This document shows, piece by piece, positions 45,559 through 54,309 of a stretch of DNA of 64,000 nucleotides (positions are counted from its first letter, which is position 1; each line of letters begins with the position of its first letter). The notes beneath the pieces are model-generated. The model was not told the DNA's origin and made no database searches. It was given only the letters and a program-made list of their open reading frames with translations. Location: NCBI GenBank assembly GCA_023423835.1, contig JAFAEW010000043.1, positions 5,889 through 69,888 on the forward strand, written 5' to 3'. A program made the translations under genes and the position numbers. The DNA is from Bacteroidota bacterium (GTDB lineage Bacteria; Bacteroidota; Bacteroidia; Chitinophagales; Chitinophagaceae).

Positions 45559-48432
45559 ATGGTAGTGCAAATCCGTATGCTTATCGTTCTTTTTGCAATA
45601 GGATTATTGCAACTAGAATCCGCCGCACAAAATCTGACGAACGTTTCCGGAGCGGTTATCAACAGCCAGACGAAAGAAACCGTTTCGGCTGTGTCGGTAA
45701 CGATTAAAAATTCTGCGGTCGGCGCCTATACTGATGAAAAGGGAAATTTTAAATTTACCACCGTTCAGGATCCTCCATTCACACTTGTGGTAAGCTCTGT
45801 CGGATACGCCGATAAGGAGGTTGAATTTACAGGTGGCAATTCACCCCTTCAGATTTCCATCACTCCTGTTTATTCGCTTGGTCAGGAAATTGTTGTGGCT
45901 GCCTCACGGCTGGCAGAAAGCTATCTTTCTTCACCGGTTTCAATTGAAAGGATCAATTCGGCCAATATAAGAAACACTACCGCTGCCAATTATTACGACA
46001 TGCTTGGCAATATAAAAGGTGTTGATCTCACAACCTCGAGCATTACCTTCAAAACGCCGAGTACCCGGGGTTTTAACGGAAGCGGTAACCTGCGGTTTAA
46101 CCAGTTGGTTGACGGCATGGATAATACCGTTCCTGCGCTAAATTTTTCGGTTGGAAATATCATCGGCCTTACCGAACTCGATGTTGACAACATGGAGCTG
46201 CTTCCGGGCGCCTCCTCCGCCCTGTACGGCTCAGGTGGATTAAACGGCACCTTGCTGATAACAAGTAAAGATCCTTTTAAATATCAGGGATTCAGTTTTA
46301 TGGCAAAACAAGGGGTTATGCATTTGGATGATCCGCGGCAAAAGGCTTCACCCTATTTCGATTGGGCATTCAGATGGGGAAAAAAGGTTTCCGATAAATT
46401 TGCATTCAAGATCGGAGCCGAATACCTGAAAGCCAATGACTGGCATGCAAACGATACCACCAATCTTTCGAGAAACAATGTGATCAGTGATATCAAACCG
46501 GGCACCCGCAGTTCTGATCCCAATTACGATGGTGTAAATGTGTATGGCGACGAAGCAAGTGCAAGTATGGCCGGCATTGCGCAGGCAGCAATATTTGGAC
46601 CGGCAAATACATCGCTTCCAATGGTCATTCAGCAATTAACTGCTGCTTATGGCAGGCCACCTACCCAACAGGAAATAATTGGTTTTTATGCAAGCAATCC
46701 AAGCGATCTGACGCCTTTTGCAGCCGGACTGCAAAATAATATTTTTGTTGATGCCAACGGCAATCCGCAATATGTGAGCCGCACCGGTTACCAGGAAGCG
46801 GCGCTGGTAGACTACGATGCCTTTAATTTTAAAATTTCAGGAGGCCTGTATTATAAGTTGTCAGCTGCTACCGAAGCTTCCATCACTGCGAACTGGGGAA
46901 GTGGTACTTCTGTGTATACAGGAGCTGACAGGTATTCCTTGAAGAACTTCAGGATCGGTCAGTATAAAATCGAAGTGAAAAATCCCAACTGGTTTGTCAG
47001 AGCCTATACAACGCAGGAAAATTCCGGTGATTCCTATGCTTCTACTTTAACGGCACTGGCTATCAACGATGCCTGGAAGCTAAACAGCCAATGGTTTGGT
47101 GAATACGTTGGAAATTATTCTGGAGCGGTATTGCAGGGGATGCCCGCCGACCAGGCCCATGCCTATGCAAGGGGAGTTGCCGATATAGGAAGGTTTATGC
47201 CGGGAACGCCGGAATTTCATGGAGCCTTCGATAAATCCGTTACAACGGCTATTTCTGATAACGGATCGCAGTTTGCCGACAAGTCGAGCCTGTATGAGCT
47301 CGAAGGACAGTGGAACCTCAGTCCATACATAAAAGTAATGGAAGTGCTGGTAGGCGCCAATGATCGTCTTTACCGGCTAAATTCGAAAGGGACGATCTTT
47401 AATGACATCGATGGTCCGATTCTCATAAACGATTATGGTGCGTACGTGCAACTACAGAAAGCGTTGTTTAAGGATATCCTCAAACTGTCTGTTTCAGGAA
47501 GATATGATAAGTCAAAAAACTACAAGGGTCATTTCACTCCAAAAGCTGCTGCCTCCATTCAGGTGGCAAAAGACAATAGCATCCGTCTTTCCTATCAGCA
47601 GGCTTACCGTTTTCCTGATAACCAGGCACAGTACATCAATATTGTTACCCCGGGAAGCCGCTTGATTGGTGGATTGCCGGAATTTGAAACCTTATTTAAT
47701 TTCAATACTAATCCCGTTTACACGGCTGAAAGTGTGGTTGCCTTCCGCGCCACCGGTGATCCCACCAAGCTGGTAAAAGCCGATTTCGTGGCCGTGCAGC
47801 CCGAAACCGTTCAGTCGTTTGAAGTAGGATATCGCGGTCTCGTTACACCGCATTTTCTGATAGATGCCTATTTCTACAGCAGCAAGTATAAGGATTTCAT
47901 CGCCCGTACAGCAGTTGCAAGAGGAGCATCCGGAAATGTGGAAACATCGATAGCGGAATTGGCAAGCCCGTTCACTTCCGCCAACTATTCGTTTGTGGTG
48001 AACAGCCCGGTTCCGGTTAAGGCAAACGGGTGGGGAATTGGATTGGAATATCAGTTCGACAAAGGCTACCGCCTCAGCGGCAACGTGTACAGCGATAAAC
48101 TGCACGATGTTCCTGAAGGTTTGATTACCTTCTTCAATACCCCTGAGATCCGCTATAACCTTGGATTAGCAAACGCCAACCTGTACAAGGGATTTGGGTT
48201 TAACATCAATTACAAATGGCAGGATAAAGTTCAGTGGCAGGGCACCTTTGCGGCAGGTGAAATTCCTTCTTTCGGAACATTGGACCTGTTGCTTAGCTAC
48301 AAACTCGGAAAGTCTAAAAACCTGATTAAACTTGGCGGTACAAATATCCTGAACAATTATTACCGCAATGGATTTGGAAATCCGTATATCGGCGGTCTCT
48401 ATTATTTAAGTTTCGGATACAACGTTTTCTAA
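45559..48432 (+). CDS. TonB-dependent receptor with CarboxypepD_reg-like domain
   Basis: A 957-residue outer-membrane receptor: signal peptide (ending LESAAQ), CarboxypepD_reg-like domain (about 28-112, NVSGAVINSQTKETVSAVSV), a TonB-box/plug region (GQEIVVAASRLAESYLSSPV, then VDGMDNTVPALN and LLPGASSALYGSGGLNGTLL), and a beta-barrel ending LSFGYNVF. It lacks the VVVVGYG signature and no SusD gene is nearby, so it is a TonB receptor outside the SusCD group. The ligand (siderophore, vitamin, peptide or sugar) cannot be read from the sequence. It stands alone, with a terminator after it. Confidence 0.9.
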   Translation: MVVQIRMLIVLFAIGLLQLESAAQNLTNVSGAVINSQTKETVSAVSVTIKNSAVGAYTDEKGNFKFTTVQDPPFTLVVSSVGYADKEVEFTGGNSPLQISITPVYSLGQEIVVAASRLAESYLSSPVSIERINSANIRNTTAANYYDMLGNIKGVDLTTSSITFKTPSTRGFNGSGNLRFNQLVDGMDNTVPALNFSVGNIIGLTELDVDNMELLPGASSALYGSGGLNGTLLITSKDPFKYQGFSFMAKQGVMHLDDPRQKASPYFDWAFRWGKKVSDKFAFKIGAEYLKANDWHANDTTNLSRNNVISDIKPGTRSSDPNYDGVNVYGDEASASMAGIAQAAIFGPANTSLPMVIQQLTAAYGRPPTQQEIIGFYASNPSDLTPFAAGLQNNIFVDANGNPQYVSRTGYQEAALVDYDAFNFKISGGLYYKLSAATEASITANWGSGTSVYTGADRYSLKNFRIGQYKIEVKNPNWFVRAYTTQENSGDSYASTLTALAINDAWKLNSQWFGEYVGNYSGAVLQGMPADQAHAYARGVADIGRFMPGTPEFHGAFDKSVTTAISDNGSQFADKSSLYELEGQWNLSPYIKVMEVLVGANDRLYRLNSKGTIFNDIDGPILINDYGAYVQLQKALFKDILKLSVSGRYDKSKNYKGHFTPKAAASIQVAKDNSIRLSYQQAYRFPDNQAQYINIVTPGSRLIGGLPEFETLFNFNTNPVYTAESVVAFRATGDPTKLVKADFVAVQPETVQSFEVGYRGLVTPHFLIDAYFYSSKYKDFIARTAVARGASGNVETSIAELASPFTSANYSFVVNSPVPVKANGWGIGLEYQFDKGYRLSGNVYSDKLHDVPEGLITFFNTPEIRYNLGLANANLYKGFGFNINYKWQDKVQWQGTFAAGEIPSFGTLDLLLSYKLGKSKNLIKLGGTNILNNYYRNGFGNPYIGGLYYLSFGYNVF

Positions 48433-48453
48433 AAAACAGGATTAAATGATAGG

Positions 48454-48487
48454 ATAGCCGCCTGATCTTTCAGCCGGCTATTTTTTA
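48454..48487 (+). terminator. Rho-independent terminator after the TonB receptor
   Basis: ATAGCCG (48454-48460) pairs with CGGCTAT (48475-48481) across a 14-nt loop, followed by TTTTTT. It lies 22 bp after the receptor stop codon, before the convergent ComM gene. Confidence 0.75.
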
Positions 48488-48506
48488 TTCAGCCTACTTG
48501 TTTTGA

Positions 48507-50054
48507 TCAGTTTCCTGCCCAGCCTTCCCGGTCAAGGCTTCTGTAGGTAATGGCCTCCGCGAGGTGTTCGGGTTGGATGTCGGGTTTCCCTTCAAGATCG
48601 GCAATGGTTCTGCTGACTTTAAGAATCCGGTCATACGCACGGGCACTGAGGTTCAGGCGTTCCATCGCCCGTTTGAGCAGGGCGTCGCCTGCCGTGTTGA
48701 TCCGGCAAATTTCTCTTAGCTGGCGGCTGCTCATTTGCGCATTGGCATACATACCCGGACTGTCTTTATACCTTTCGGTTTGAATTTCCCTGGCTTTTAT
48801 CACCCTTTCGCGGATAGCAGAAGAATTTTCGCTTCTATTTTGATTGTTGCTCAATTCGCTAAATGGCACGGGCGTTACCTCCACATGCAGATCAATCCGG
48901 TCAAGCATCGGTCCGGAAATCCTGTTCAGGTATTTTTGAACGGTTCCCGGCGGACATGTACATTCTTTATCGGGATGGTTATAGTATCCGCAAGGACAGG
49001 GGTTCATAGAGGCGATCAGCATGAAATTAGCCGGGAAATCGATTGCGACCTTAGCCCTTGAGATGGTAACCCTTCTTTCTTCCATCGGCTGGCGCATCAC
49101 TTCCAGCACCGTACGTTTAAATTCCGGTAATTCATCCAGAAACAGAACACCGTTATGTGCGAGAGAGATTTCGCCCGGTTGCGGAATGCCGCCACCTCCT
49201 ACCAATGCCACATCGCTGATGGTGTGATGCGGCGATCTGAAAGGCCTTCTGCTTACGAGCGAACTGTTTTCGGGAAGCTTACCGGCAACACTATGGATCT
49301 TGGTCGTTTCCAAAGCCTCCATCAGGCTAAGCGGAGGCAAAATGGTGGGAAGTCGTTTTGCAAGCATCGTTTTTCCCGCTCCTGGAGGACCAATGAGTAT
49401 TGCATTGTGACCGCCGGCAGCAGTAATTTCCATTGCCCGCTTAATGTTTTCCTGTCCCTTCACATCACTGAAATCGATGTCAAATTCGTATTGGCTTTGA
49501 AAAAATTCATCCCGCGTATTTACCAAAACTGGTTGTAAAGCATCTTCCGATTTGAAAAACTCCACCACCTCATTCAAATGTTCCACTCCATAAACCTTCA
49601 GGTTGTTTACCATTGCCGCTTCCCGCTCATTTTGTTTTGGAACGATCAGACCCTTAAATCCTTCGCGCCTGGCGGTAATGGCAATCGGTAAGCCACCTTT
49701 GATCGGTTTTACCGAACCATCGAGACTCAGTTCACCCATAATCACATATTCCTGCAGGCGTTGCGGTTCCTCGAGTTGCTCACTCGCCCCAAGTACCCCT
49801 ACGGCGATTGCCAGATCAAAAGCAGAACCGCTCTTGCGGATGTCGGCAGGTGCAAGGTTTACCACAATTTTTGTCCGTGGCATATGAAAGCTGTTGGTCT
49901 TAATGGCACTTTCAATTCGCTGCAAACTTTCCTTCACCGCACTGTCAGGCAGTCCCACAATGGTATAATTCTGGCCGTTGCTTACATTCACTTCAATGGT
50001 TATGGTAATCGCTTCAACGCCGTACACGGCACTTCCAAAGGTTTTTACGAGCAT
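48507..50054 (-). CDS. comM: YifB/ComM-family Mg-chelatase-like AAA ATPase
   Basis: A 515-residue ATPase. N-terminal Lon-like domain ([38 protein letters not shown]), then AAA core with Walker A GPPGAGKT (Lys228) and Walker [10 protein letters not shown], a Cys-rich insert [18 protein letters not shown], and a C-terminal Mg_chelatase_C domain. ComM in proteobacteria is a branch-migration helicase used in natural transformation; in Bacteroidota its role is less known. It is downstream of the pseudouridine synthase on the same strand with a 120-bp gap. Confidence 0.93.
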   Translation of the reverse strand: MLVKTFGSAVYGVEAITITIEVNVSNGQNYTIVGLPDSAVKESLQRIESAIKTNSFHMPRTKIVVNLAPADIRKSGSAFDLAIAVGVLGASEQLEEPQRLQEYVIMGELSLDGSVKPIKGGLPIAITARREGFKGLIVPKQNEREAAMVNNLKVYGVEHLNEVVEFFKSEDALQPVLVNTRDEFFQSQYEFDIDFSDVKGQENIKRAMEITAAGGHNAILIGPPGAGKTMLAKRLPTILPPLSLMEALETTKIHSVAGKLPENSSLVSRRPFRSPHHTISDVALVGGGGIPQPGEISLAHNGVLFLDELPEFKRTVLEVMRQPMEERRVTISRAKVAIDFPANFMLIASMNPCPCGYYNHPDKECTCPPGTVQKYLNRISGPMLDRIDLHVEVTPVPFSELSNNQNRSENSSAIRERVIKAREIQTERYKDSPGMYANAQMSSRQLREICRINTAGDALLKRAMERLNLSARAYDRILKVSRTIADLEGKPDIQPEHLAEAITYRSLDREGWAGN

Positions 50055-50174
50055 AAGGGTAATAATTTATTCATTGAGATTTAGGCAATTAGAATAATAT
50101 AGGTGAATGAAAATACAAAAGAAAAAGTATTAAGCAGCGGAAATTTTTTGATCTCCCGTTGAAAACCGGTCTAA

Positions 50175-51215
50175 TCACAAGCTATTCCTGTGCGCCGTAT
50201 AATGCCGCCACTTTTCAATCACATTTTGCATGTCGGCGGGAAGGGCCGATTCAAAAAACAGTCTTTCCCGTGTAACCGGATGTTCAAAGCCGAGGGTTTT
50301 TGCATGCAAAGCGCATCGCGGACAAACCTCAAAACAGTTTTCTACAAATTGTTTATATTTCGAATAGATGGTTCCTTTAAGAATTTTATCGCCTCCATAT
50401 TCCGCATCATTGAAAAGCGTGTGGCCGATCGATTTCATGTGCACCCGTATCTGATGCGTTCTGCCCGTTTCAAGCCTGCATTTTACCAGGGTAACGTAGT
50501 TAAACCGTTCGATAACCTCGTAATGGGTTACAGCGTGTTTTCCCGATTCTCCTTCAGGATAAGCATCAAACATTTTTCTAAACCGCTGATGCCGTCCAAC
50601 ATGTGCCACGATCGTTCCACTGTCATTTTCTACATTCCCCCAAACGAGCGCCACGTATTCACGCACCACTGAATGATCAAAAAATTGTCTTGCAAGACTC
50701 GCCGCTGCCTCGGCGGTTTTCGCCACCACAAGAAGACCCGTTGTATTTTTATCGATCCGGTGCACCAATCCATACCTCGGCAATGTTTCTTCGGTCAAAG
50801 CCGGATTTTGTGATAAAAGATGGTAAGCAATCCCGTTGAGCAGCGTTCCTGTATAATTGCCGACCCCCGGATGCACTACCATATTGGGTGGTTTATTGAG
50901 GACCAATATGGCGTCATCTTCCGCCACAATATTTAAAGGAATGTCTTCAGGCTGCACCTCGGTCTGCACGGGATTTACGAAACTCAACAGCAGGATTTCA
51001 TCTCCCGGCTTTACTTTATAGTTGCTCTTAACTTCCTTTCCGTTTACGGTTAAAAAGCCGGCATCTATTGCCTGTTGGATCTTGTTTCTCGTGATATTTT
51101 CAATTCTCGATTGTACCCATTTATCCACACGAAAAGGCTGCTGCCCTTTGTCAACCCTGAACGAATGCCGTTCATATAATTCTTCCTGATTATCCTCCTT
51201 TATGTCCTCTTCCAT
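50175..51215 (-). CDS. RluA-family pseudouridine synthase
   Basis: A 346-residue enzyme that converts uridine to pseudouridine in RNA, probably 23S rRNA as for RluD. An N-terminal S4 RNA-binding domain (DKWVQSRIENITRNKIQQAI) precedes the catalytic domain with the motif HRIDKNTTGLLV (Asp155) and RTHQIRVHMKSIGH. A longer in-frame form from 51254 is possible, but the -7 box at 51230-51237 lies inside that extension, so the ATG at 51215 is preferred. Confidence 0.93.
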   Translation of the reverse strand: MEEDIKEDNQEELYERHSFRVDKGQQPFRVDKWVQSRIENITRNKIQQAIDAGFLTVNGKEVKSNYKVKPGDEILLLSFVNPVQTEVQPEDIPLNIVAEDDAILVLNKPPNMVVHPGVGNYTGTLLNGIAYHLLSQNPALTEETLPRYGLVHRIDKNTTGLLVVAKTAEAAASLARQFFDHSVVREYVALVWGNVENDSGTIVAHVGRHQRFRKMFDAYPEGESGKHAVTHYEVIERFNYVTLVKCRLETGRTHQIRVHMKSIGHTLFNDAEYGGDKILKGTIYSKYKQFVENCFEVCPRCALHAKTLGFEHPVTRERLFFESALPADMQNVIEKWRHYTAHRNSL

Positions 51216-51229
51216 TATGATAATTGCAG

Positions 51230-51237
51230 CAAAAATA
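51230..51237 (-). promoter_or_regulatory. -7 element upstream of the pseudouridine synthase
   Basis: The minus strand reads TATTTTTG, matching TAnnTTTG. It predicts a start near 51227 and a leader of about 12 nt to the ATG at 51215. No -33 element was clear. Confidence 0.5.
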
Positions 51238-51391
51238 AGAACTATGGCGTTCATACTGCCTTTATCTTCTGAGGCTCTAACGATTGGAATGATTATTCTG
51301 AAACTTAATCCGGGGAGAATCCGGCGATGTTAAATATTATTGGAAAAATGAAAGGTTTGACGGAAATTGTCGGTTCAACAAATAATCCTTT

Positions 51392-51724
51392 ATGAAAACG
51401 TTTCTTTTCGGTTTACTCCTTTTTAGCTGTTCTAATTTGCGGAGTCAAAAGATATTTTCCTGTGACTATCGATCAGACGCGGAAATTAAGGTGTGGGTGA
51501 GCAAATATCAGTCCGATGCAGATCTCATCGTTTATCAAACGACCTGGAAAAGCGAGGCCGATAAAAATGAGGGCATCTGGTATTTCACCGATTGGAGGGG
51601 AGAGGCGGATAAACGAATCTATTTTACCGACTGGAAATCGGAGGCAGATCTCGTAATTTATTTCACTAAAACACGTTCAATGGCCGGTTGGATAAAGAAG
51701 CATAAAAAGCAATTGTTGTATTAA
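51392..51724 (+). CDS. DUF6150-family short-repeat protein
   Basis: A 110-residue protein with an N-terminal signal peptide. The mature part is built of repeats of 13 or so residues in which a (S/G)(D/E)AD-like step alternates with an aromatic-rich beta stretch: YRSDAEIKVWVSKY, YQSDADLIVYQTTW, WKSEADKNEGIWYFTDW, WRGEADKRIYFTDW, WKSEADLVIYFTK. This is the pattern of DUF6150 proteins. It is probably exported and beta-rich, with no known function. Its stop overlaps the stop of the convergent flavoprotein gene by 4 bp (TTAA). Confidence 0.85.
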   Translation: MKTFLFGLLLFSCSNLRSQKIFSCDYRSDAEIKVWVSKYQSDADLIVYQTTWKSEADKNEGIWYFTDWRGEADKRIYFTDWKSEADLVIYFTKTRSMAGWIKKHKKQLLY

Positions 51725-53322
51725 GGTTGTACCTGGCCGAGGATTTGATCTGCGATCATATTCGCCACTTTTTCGCCATCCATCGCCGCACTTACTATTC
51801 CTCCGGCATATCCCGCTCCTTCGCCACAGGGGAAGAGATTAGAGATCTGCGGATGCTGAAGGTTGTCCTCATTTCTCGGAATCCTTACCGGTGAAGATGT
51901 GCGACTTTCGGTAGCCACTACGATCGCCTCATTGGTAAAAAATCCCTTCATCTTGTTTCCAAACGCCCTGAAGCCTTTTTGTAATGCCTCATTTACAACT
52001 GCCGGTAACACGTTTTCCAACTCCACACTTTTTACCCCCGGAATATAGCTGCAGATAGGAAGCGTGTCAGAAAGTTTGCCGAGACTGAAATCCACCATTC
52101 TTTGCGCCGGCGCTACAAATTTTCCACCTCCTGCCCAAAAAGCACTTCGTTCCACAAACTGCTGAAAATACATTAATCCGAGTGGAGTTTGGCAATATTT
52201 TTCGAGTTCCGGACTGGCGTTTTTATACGGTCGAATGTCTTCTTCTGATACAGTCACCACCATTCCACTGTTGGCAAATGGATTGTTCCGCTTGCTCGGG
52301 CTCCAGCCATTTACCACCACTTCATTATCGGCGGTTGCGGCGGGAGCGATAATACCTCCCGGGCACATACAGAAACTGAAAACGCCTTTTTCGTTTACCT
52401 GTTCAACCAAGCGATAGCTGGCGGGAGGCAAATGAATACTCCTGTCAGGACTATGGTATTGAATTTCATCTATCAATCCCTGCGGATGCTCTACCCTCAC
52501 GCCGAGCGCAAACGGTTTGCTTTCAATCTTAATGCCTGTATCGAAAAGTAAGATAAAAATGTCGCGGGCCGAATGGCCGGTAGCGAGGATCAGTGAATCG
52601 ACCGGGTGATTTTCAGCTTCATTTATTTCAATGGAGCGGATGCGATCGTTTTGAATGGTCAAACCCGTCAATTTAGATTCAAACCAAATCTCTCCACCGG
52701 AATTCAAAATTTGGCTTCGCATGTCTGCAATAATGGCAGGCAACCGGTTGGTTCCAATGTGTGGATGAGACTCATAAAGGATTTTTTCGGGTGCTCCAAA
52801 TTGCACAAAAACCTGTAAAATCTTGTCGATATTTCCTCTTTTGTTGCTTCTCGTATACAGCTTCCCGTCGCTATAGGTTCCCGCGCCGCCTTCTCCGAAA
52901 CAGTAGTTACTCTCGGGATTTAAGATGCCGTTTTTATTGAGAAGGGCAAGGTCCCGCCTTCTTGCTCTTACATCTCTTCCGCGCTCGATAATGATGGGCT
53001 TGATACCTCTTTCGATCAGTTGCAAGGCTGCAAACAATCCGGCCGGACCGGCTCCGATAATGTGAACGGTTTGGGGCGAATTTGATATATCGGGATACGT
53101 AAATCTTTCGGTTGGTCGCCTTAAAAAAGGTTCGCCAATGAAAACCAGCATTTTGAAATTTACCCTGGCAATCTTGCTCCTTGCGTCAATGGATCTTTTC
53201 AGAATGGTATAGCCGGTAATCTCTTCGGGCTGAGTACCGGCTGTTGACGCGATATAACTTTTGAGTGCCTCGTCATTTGAAGCTTCTTCGGCAGTCACCT
53301 GAAAAGAGATCGTCTTTTGCAT
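51721..53322 (-). CDS. NAD(P)/FAD-dependent oxidoreductase (COG2509-type)
   Basis: A 533-residue flavoprotein. After an N-terminal region of about 85 residues comes the FAD motif VHIIGAGPAGLFAALQLIERG, then ERGRDVRARRRDLALLNKNG and CFGEGGAGTYSDGKLYTR, a hallmark of this group, and a C-terminal PCGEGAGYAGGIVSAAMDG segment. Members are uncharacterised dehydrogenases. It lies 35 bp after the DUF3127 gene on the same strand, so the two are probably co-transcribed. Confidence 0.9.
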   Translation of the reverse strand: MQKTISFQVTAEEASNDEALKSYIASTAGTQPEEITGYTILKRSIDARSKIARVNFKMLVFIGEPFLRRPTERFTYPDISNSPQTVHIIGAGPAGLFAALQLIERGIKPIIIERGRDVRARRRDLALLNKNGILNPESNYCFGEGGAGTYSDGKLYTRSNKRGNIDKILQVFVQFGAPEKILYESHPHIGTNRLPAIIADMRSQILNSGGEIWFESKLTGLTIQNDRIRSIEINEAENHPVDSLILATGHSARDIFILLFDTGIKIESKPFALGVRVEHPQGLIDEIQYHSPDRSIHLPPASYRLVEQVNEKGVFSFCMCPGGIIAPAATADNEVVVNGWSPSKRNNPFANSGMVVTVSEEDIRPYKNASPELEKYCQTPLGLMYFQQFVERSAFWAGGGKFVAPAQRMVDFSLGKLSDTLPICSYIPGVKSVELENVLPAVVNEALQKGFRAFGNKMKGFFTNEAIVVATESRTSSPVRIPRNEDNLQHPQISNLFPCGEGAGYAGGIVSAAMDGEKVANMIADQILGQVQP

Positions 53323-53357
53323 GCAGAGGAAGACAGATTTATTGTAAAACGAAAGGC

Positions 53358-53732
53358 TTAAAACGGCAGGTCGTCAATCACTTCCGAAGGCCTGTTTTCG
53401 TTACTATTTCCTGCGGGGTTATCAACATTTTCTGCACCGATTTTCACCTGTTCAATTCTCCATGCATCAAGGTTGGTGAAATAACTTTCTTTACCATCTT
53501 TTACCCATTTTGTGCCTCTTAAATTGAAGTGAACTTTTACTTCATCTCCAAGGTTAAACCGGTCGGGTAAGGCTGTTCTGTCCTGCGTACATTGAAACTT
53601 GATATAATTACTGATTTGTCGTCCTCCAAATTCATCTGTTACCTCAATTACAAATTCTCTGATCTTGAAGGTCTCGGTTCTTTGAACGATGTCGTACTTT
53701 TCTATCAGTTTGCCGATTATCTCAAATGCCAT
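53358..53732 (-). CDS. DUF3127 domain protein (OB-fold-like)
   Basis: A 124-residue protein. MAFEIIGKLIEKYDIVQRTETFKIREFVIEV and YIKFQCTQDRTALPDRFNLGDEVKVHFNLRG cover the DUF3127 domain, which looks like an OB fold related to single-strand-binding proteins. The C-terminal 25 residues are Asn/Glu-rich and end in DDLPF, much like the acidic DDIPF tail of SSB that recruits partner proteins. A role in DNA metabolism is therefore an attractive inference, strengthened by its place beside the dnaA region. It is divergent from dnaA and has a TACCTTTG box. Confidence 0.85.
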   Translation of the reverse strand: MAFEIIGKLIEKYDIVQRTETFKIREFVIEVTDEFGGRQISNYIKFQCTQDRTALPDRFNLGDEVKVHFNLRGTKWVKDGKESYFTNLDAWRIEQVKIGAENVDNPAGNSNENRPSEVIDDLPF

Positions 53733-54309
53733 GTGGATATATTTTCTACAAAGGTAAGATTGTTTACGGCATGCGTCTCATTTTTTAATTTTATATCTAT
53801 TGAAACGCTTTGCCATTGGGCGTTTCAGCGAATTGGGCTAGATATTATAAGTTTAACAGAAACTGTGGTTTTTGGAATATCTGAGAAAAAAAGTACGGGA
53901 TTATTTGCGGGAAAATCCGGGTATTCAAAAATTAAAATTTGATGCCAGAATTTTAATAAATTTTTTTTTCTATCATTTCAATTTTTTCCAATCATCGGTT
54001 TTTTCATTTTGGGAATGAAGAGAATTTAAATTAAAATCGTTTACACGTTATAAATCAATCAGTATGAGAAAAAGAATTTATCTAACAATTTTTAATTCAT
54101 TTTTAATTGTGTGGATAAATAAAATTTGAAATAAAATGTTCGTCTGCTAATGGTAAAAAACTAGAGACTAAAAAATTTTTTTTTCAACATAAAAGGTAGA
54201 TATTCGTCCTCCGTCGCTAGATTTTTATGGCGAGATAAAACGCCTCAAAAATTTAGCTGCTGTACCTGAATTTAATTCCTGAAAATTATAAAAAATACTT
54301 TGGACAACT
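53733..54309. other. AT-rich region upstream of dnaA with DnaA boxes, possible origin or dnaA control region
   Basis: This 577-bp gap has no supported gene and is strongly AT-rich, with runs such as the T9 tract near 53960 and A/T tracts near 54171-54184. A perfect DnaA box (TGTGGATAA on the plus strand) lies at 54110-54118, and a one-mismatch box (TGTGGATAT) at 53732-53740 overlaps the DUF3127 start. Two boxes are few for an oriC, so this may instead be a DnaA autoregulation site. Strand skew was not measured. Confidence 0.35.
53749..53756 (-). promoter_or_regulatory. -7 element upstream of the DUF3127 gene
   Basis: The minus strand reads TACCTTTG, the same box as the rpsJ promoter, giving a leader of about 14 nt. 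The near-match DnaA box at 53732-53740 lies between it and the coding start. Confidence 0.55.

Noticed and set aside
54293..54301. TACTTTG-like sequence before dnaA as a -7 box
   Set aside because: It is one base short of TAnnTTTG and would leave almost no leader before the ATG; no -33 element fits.
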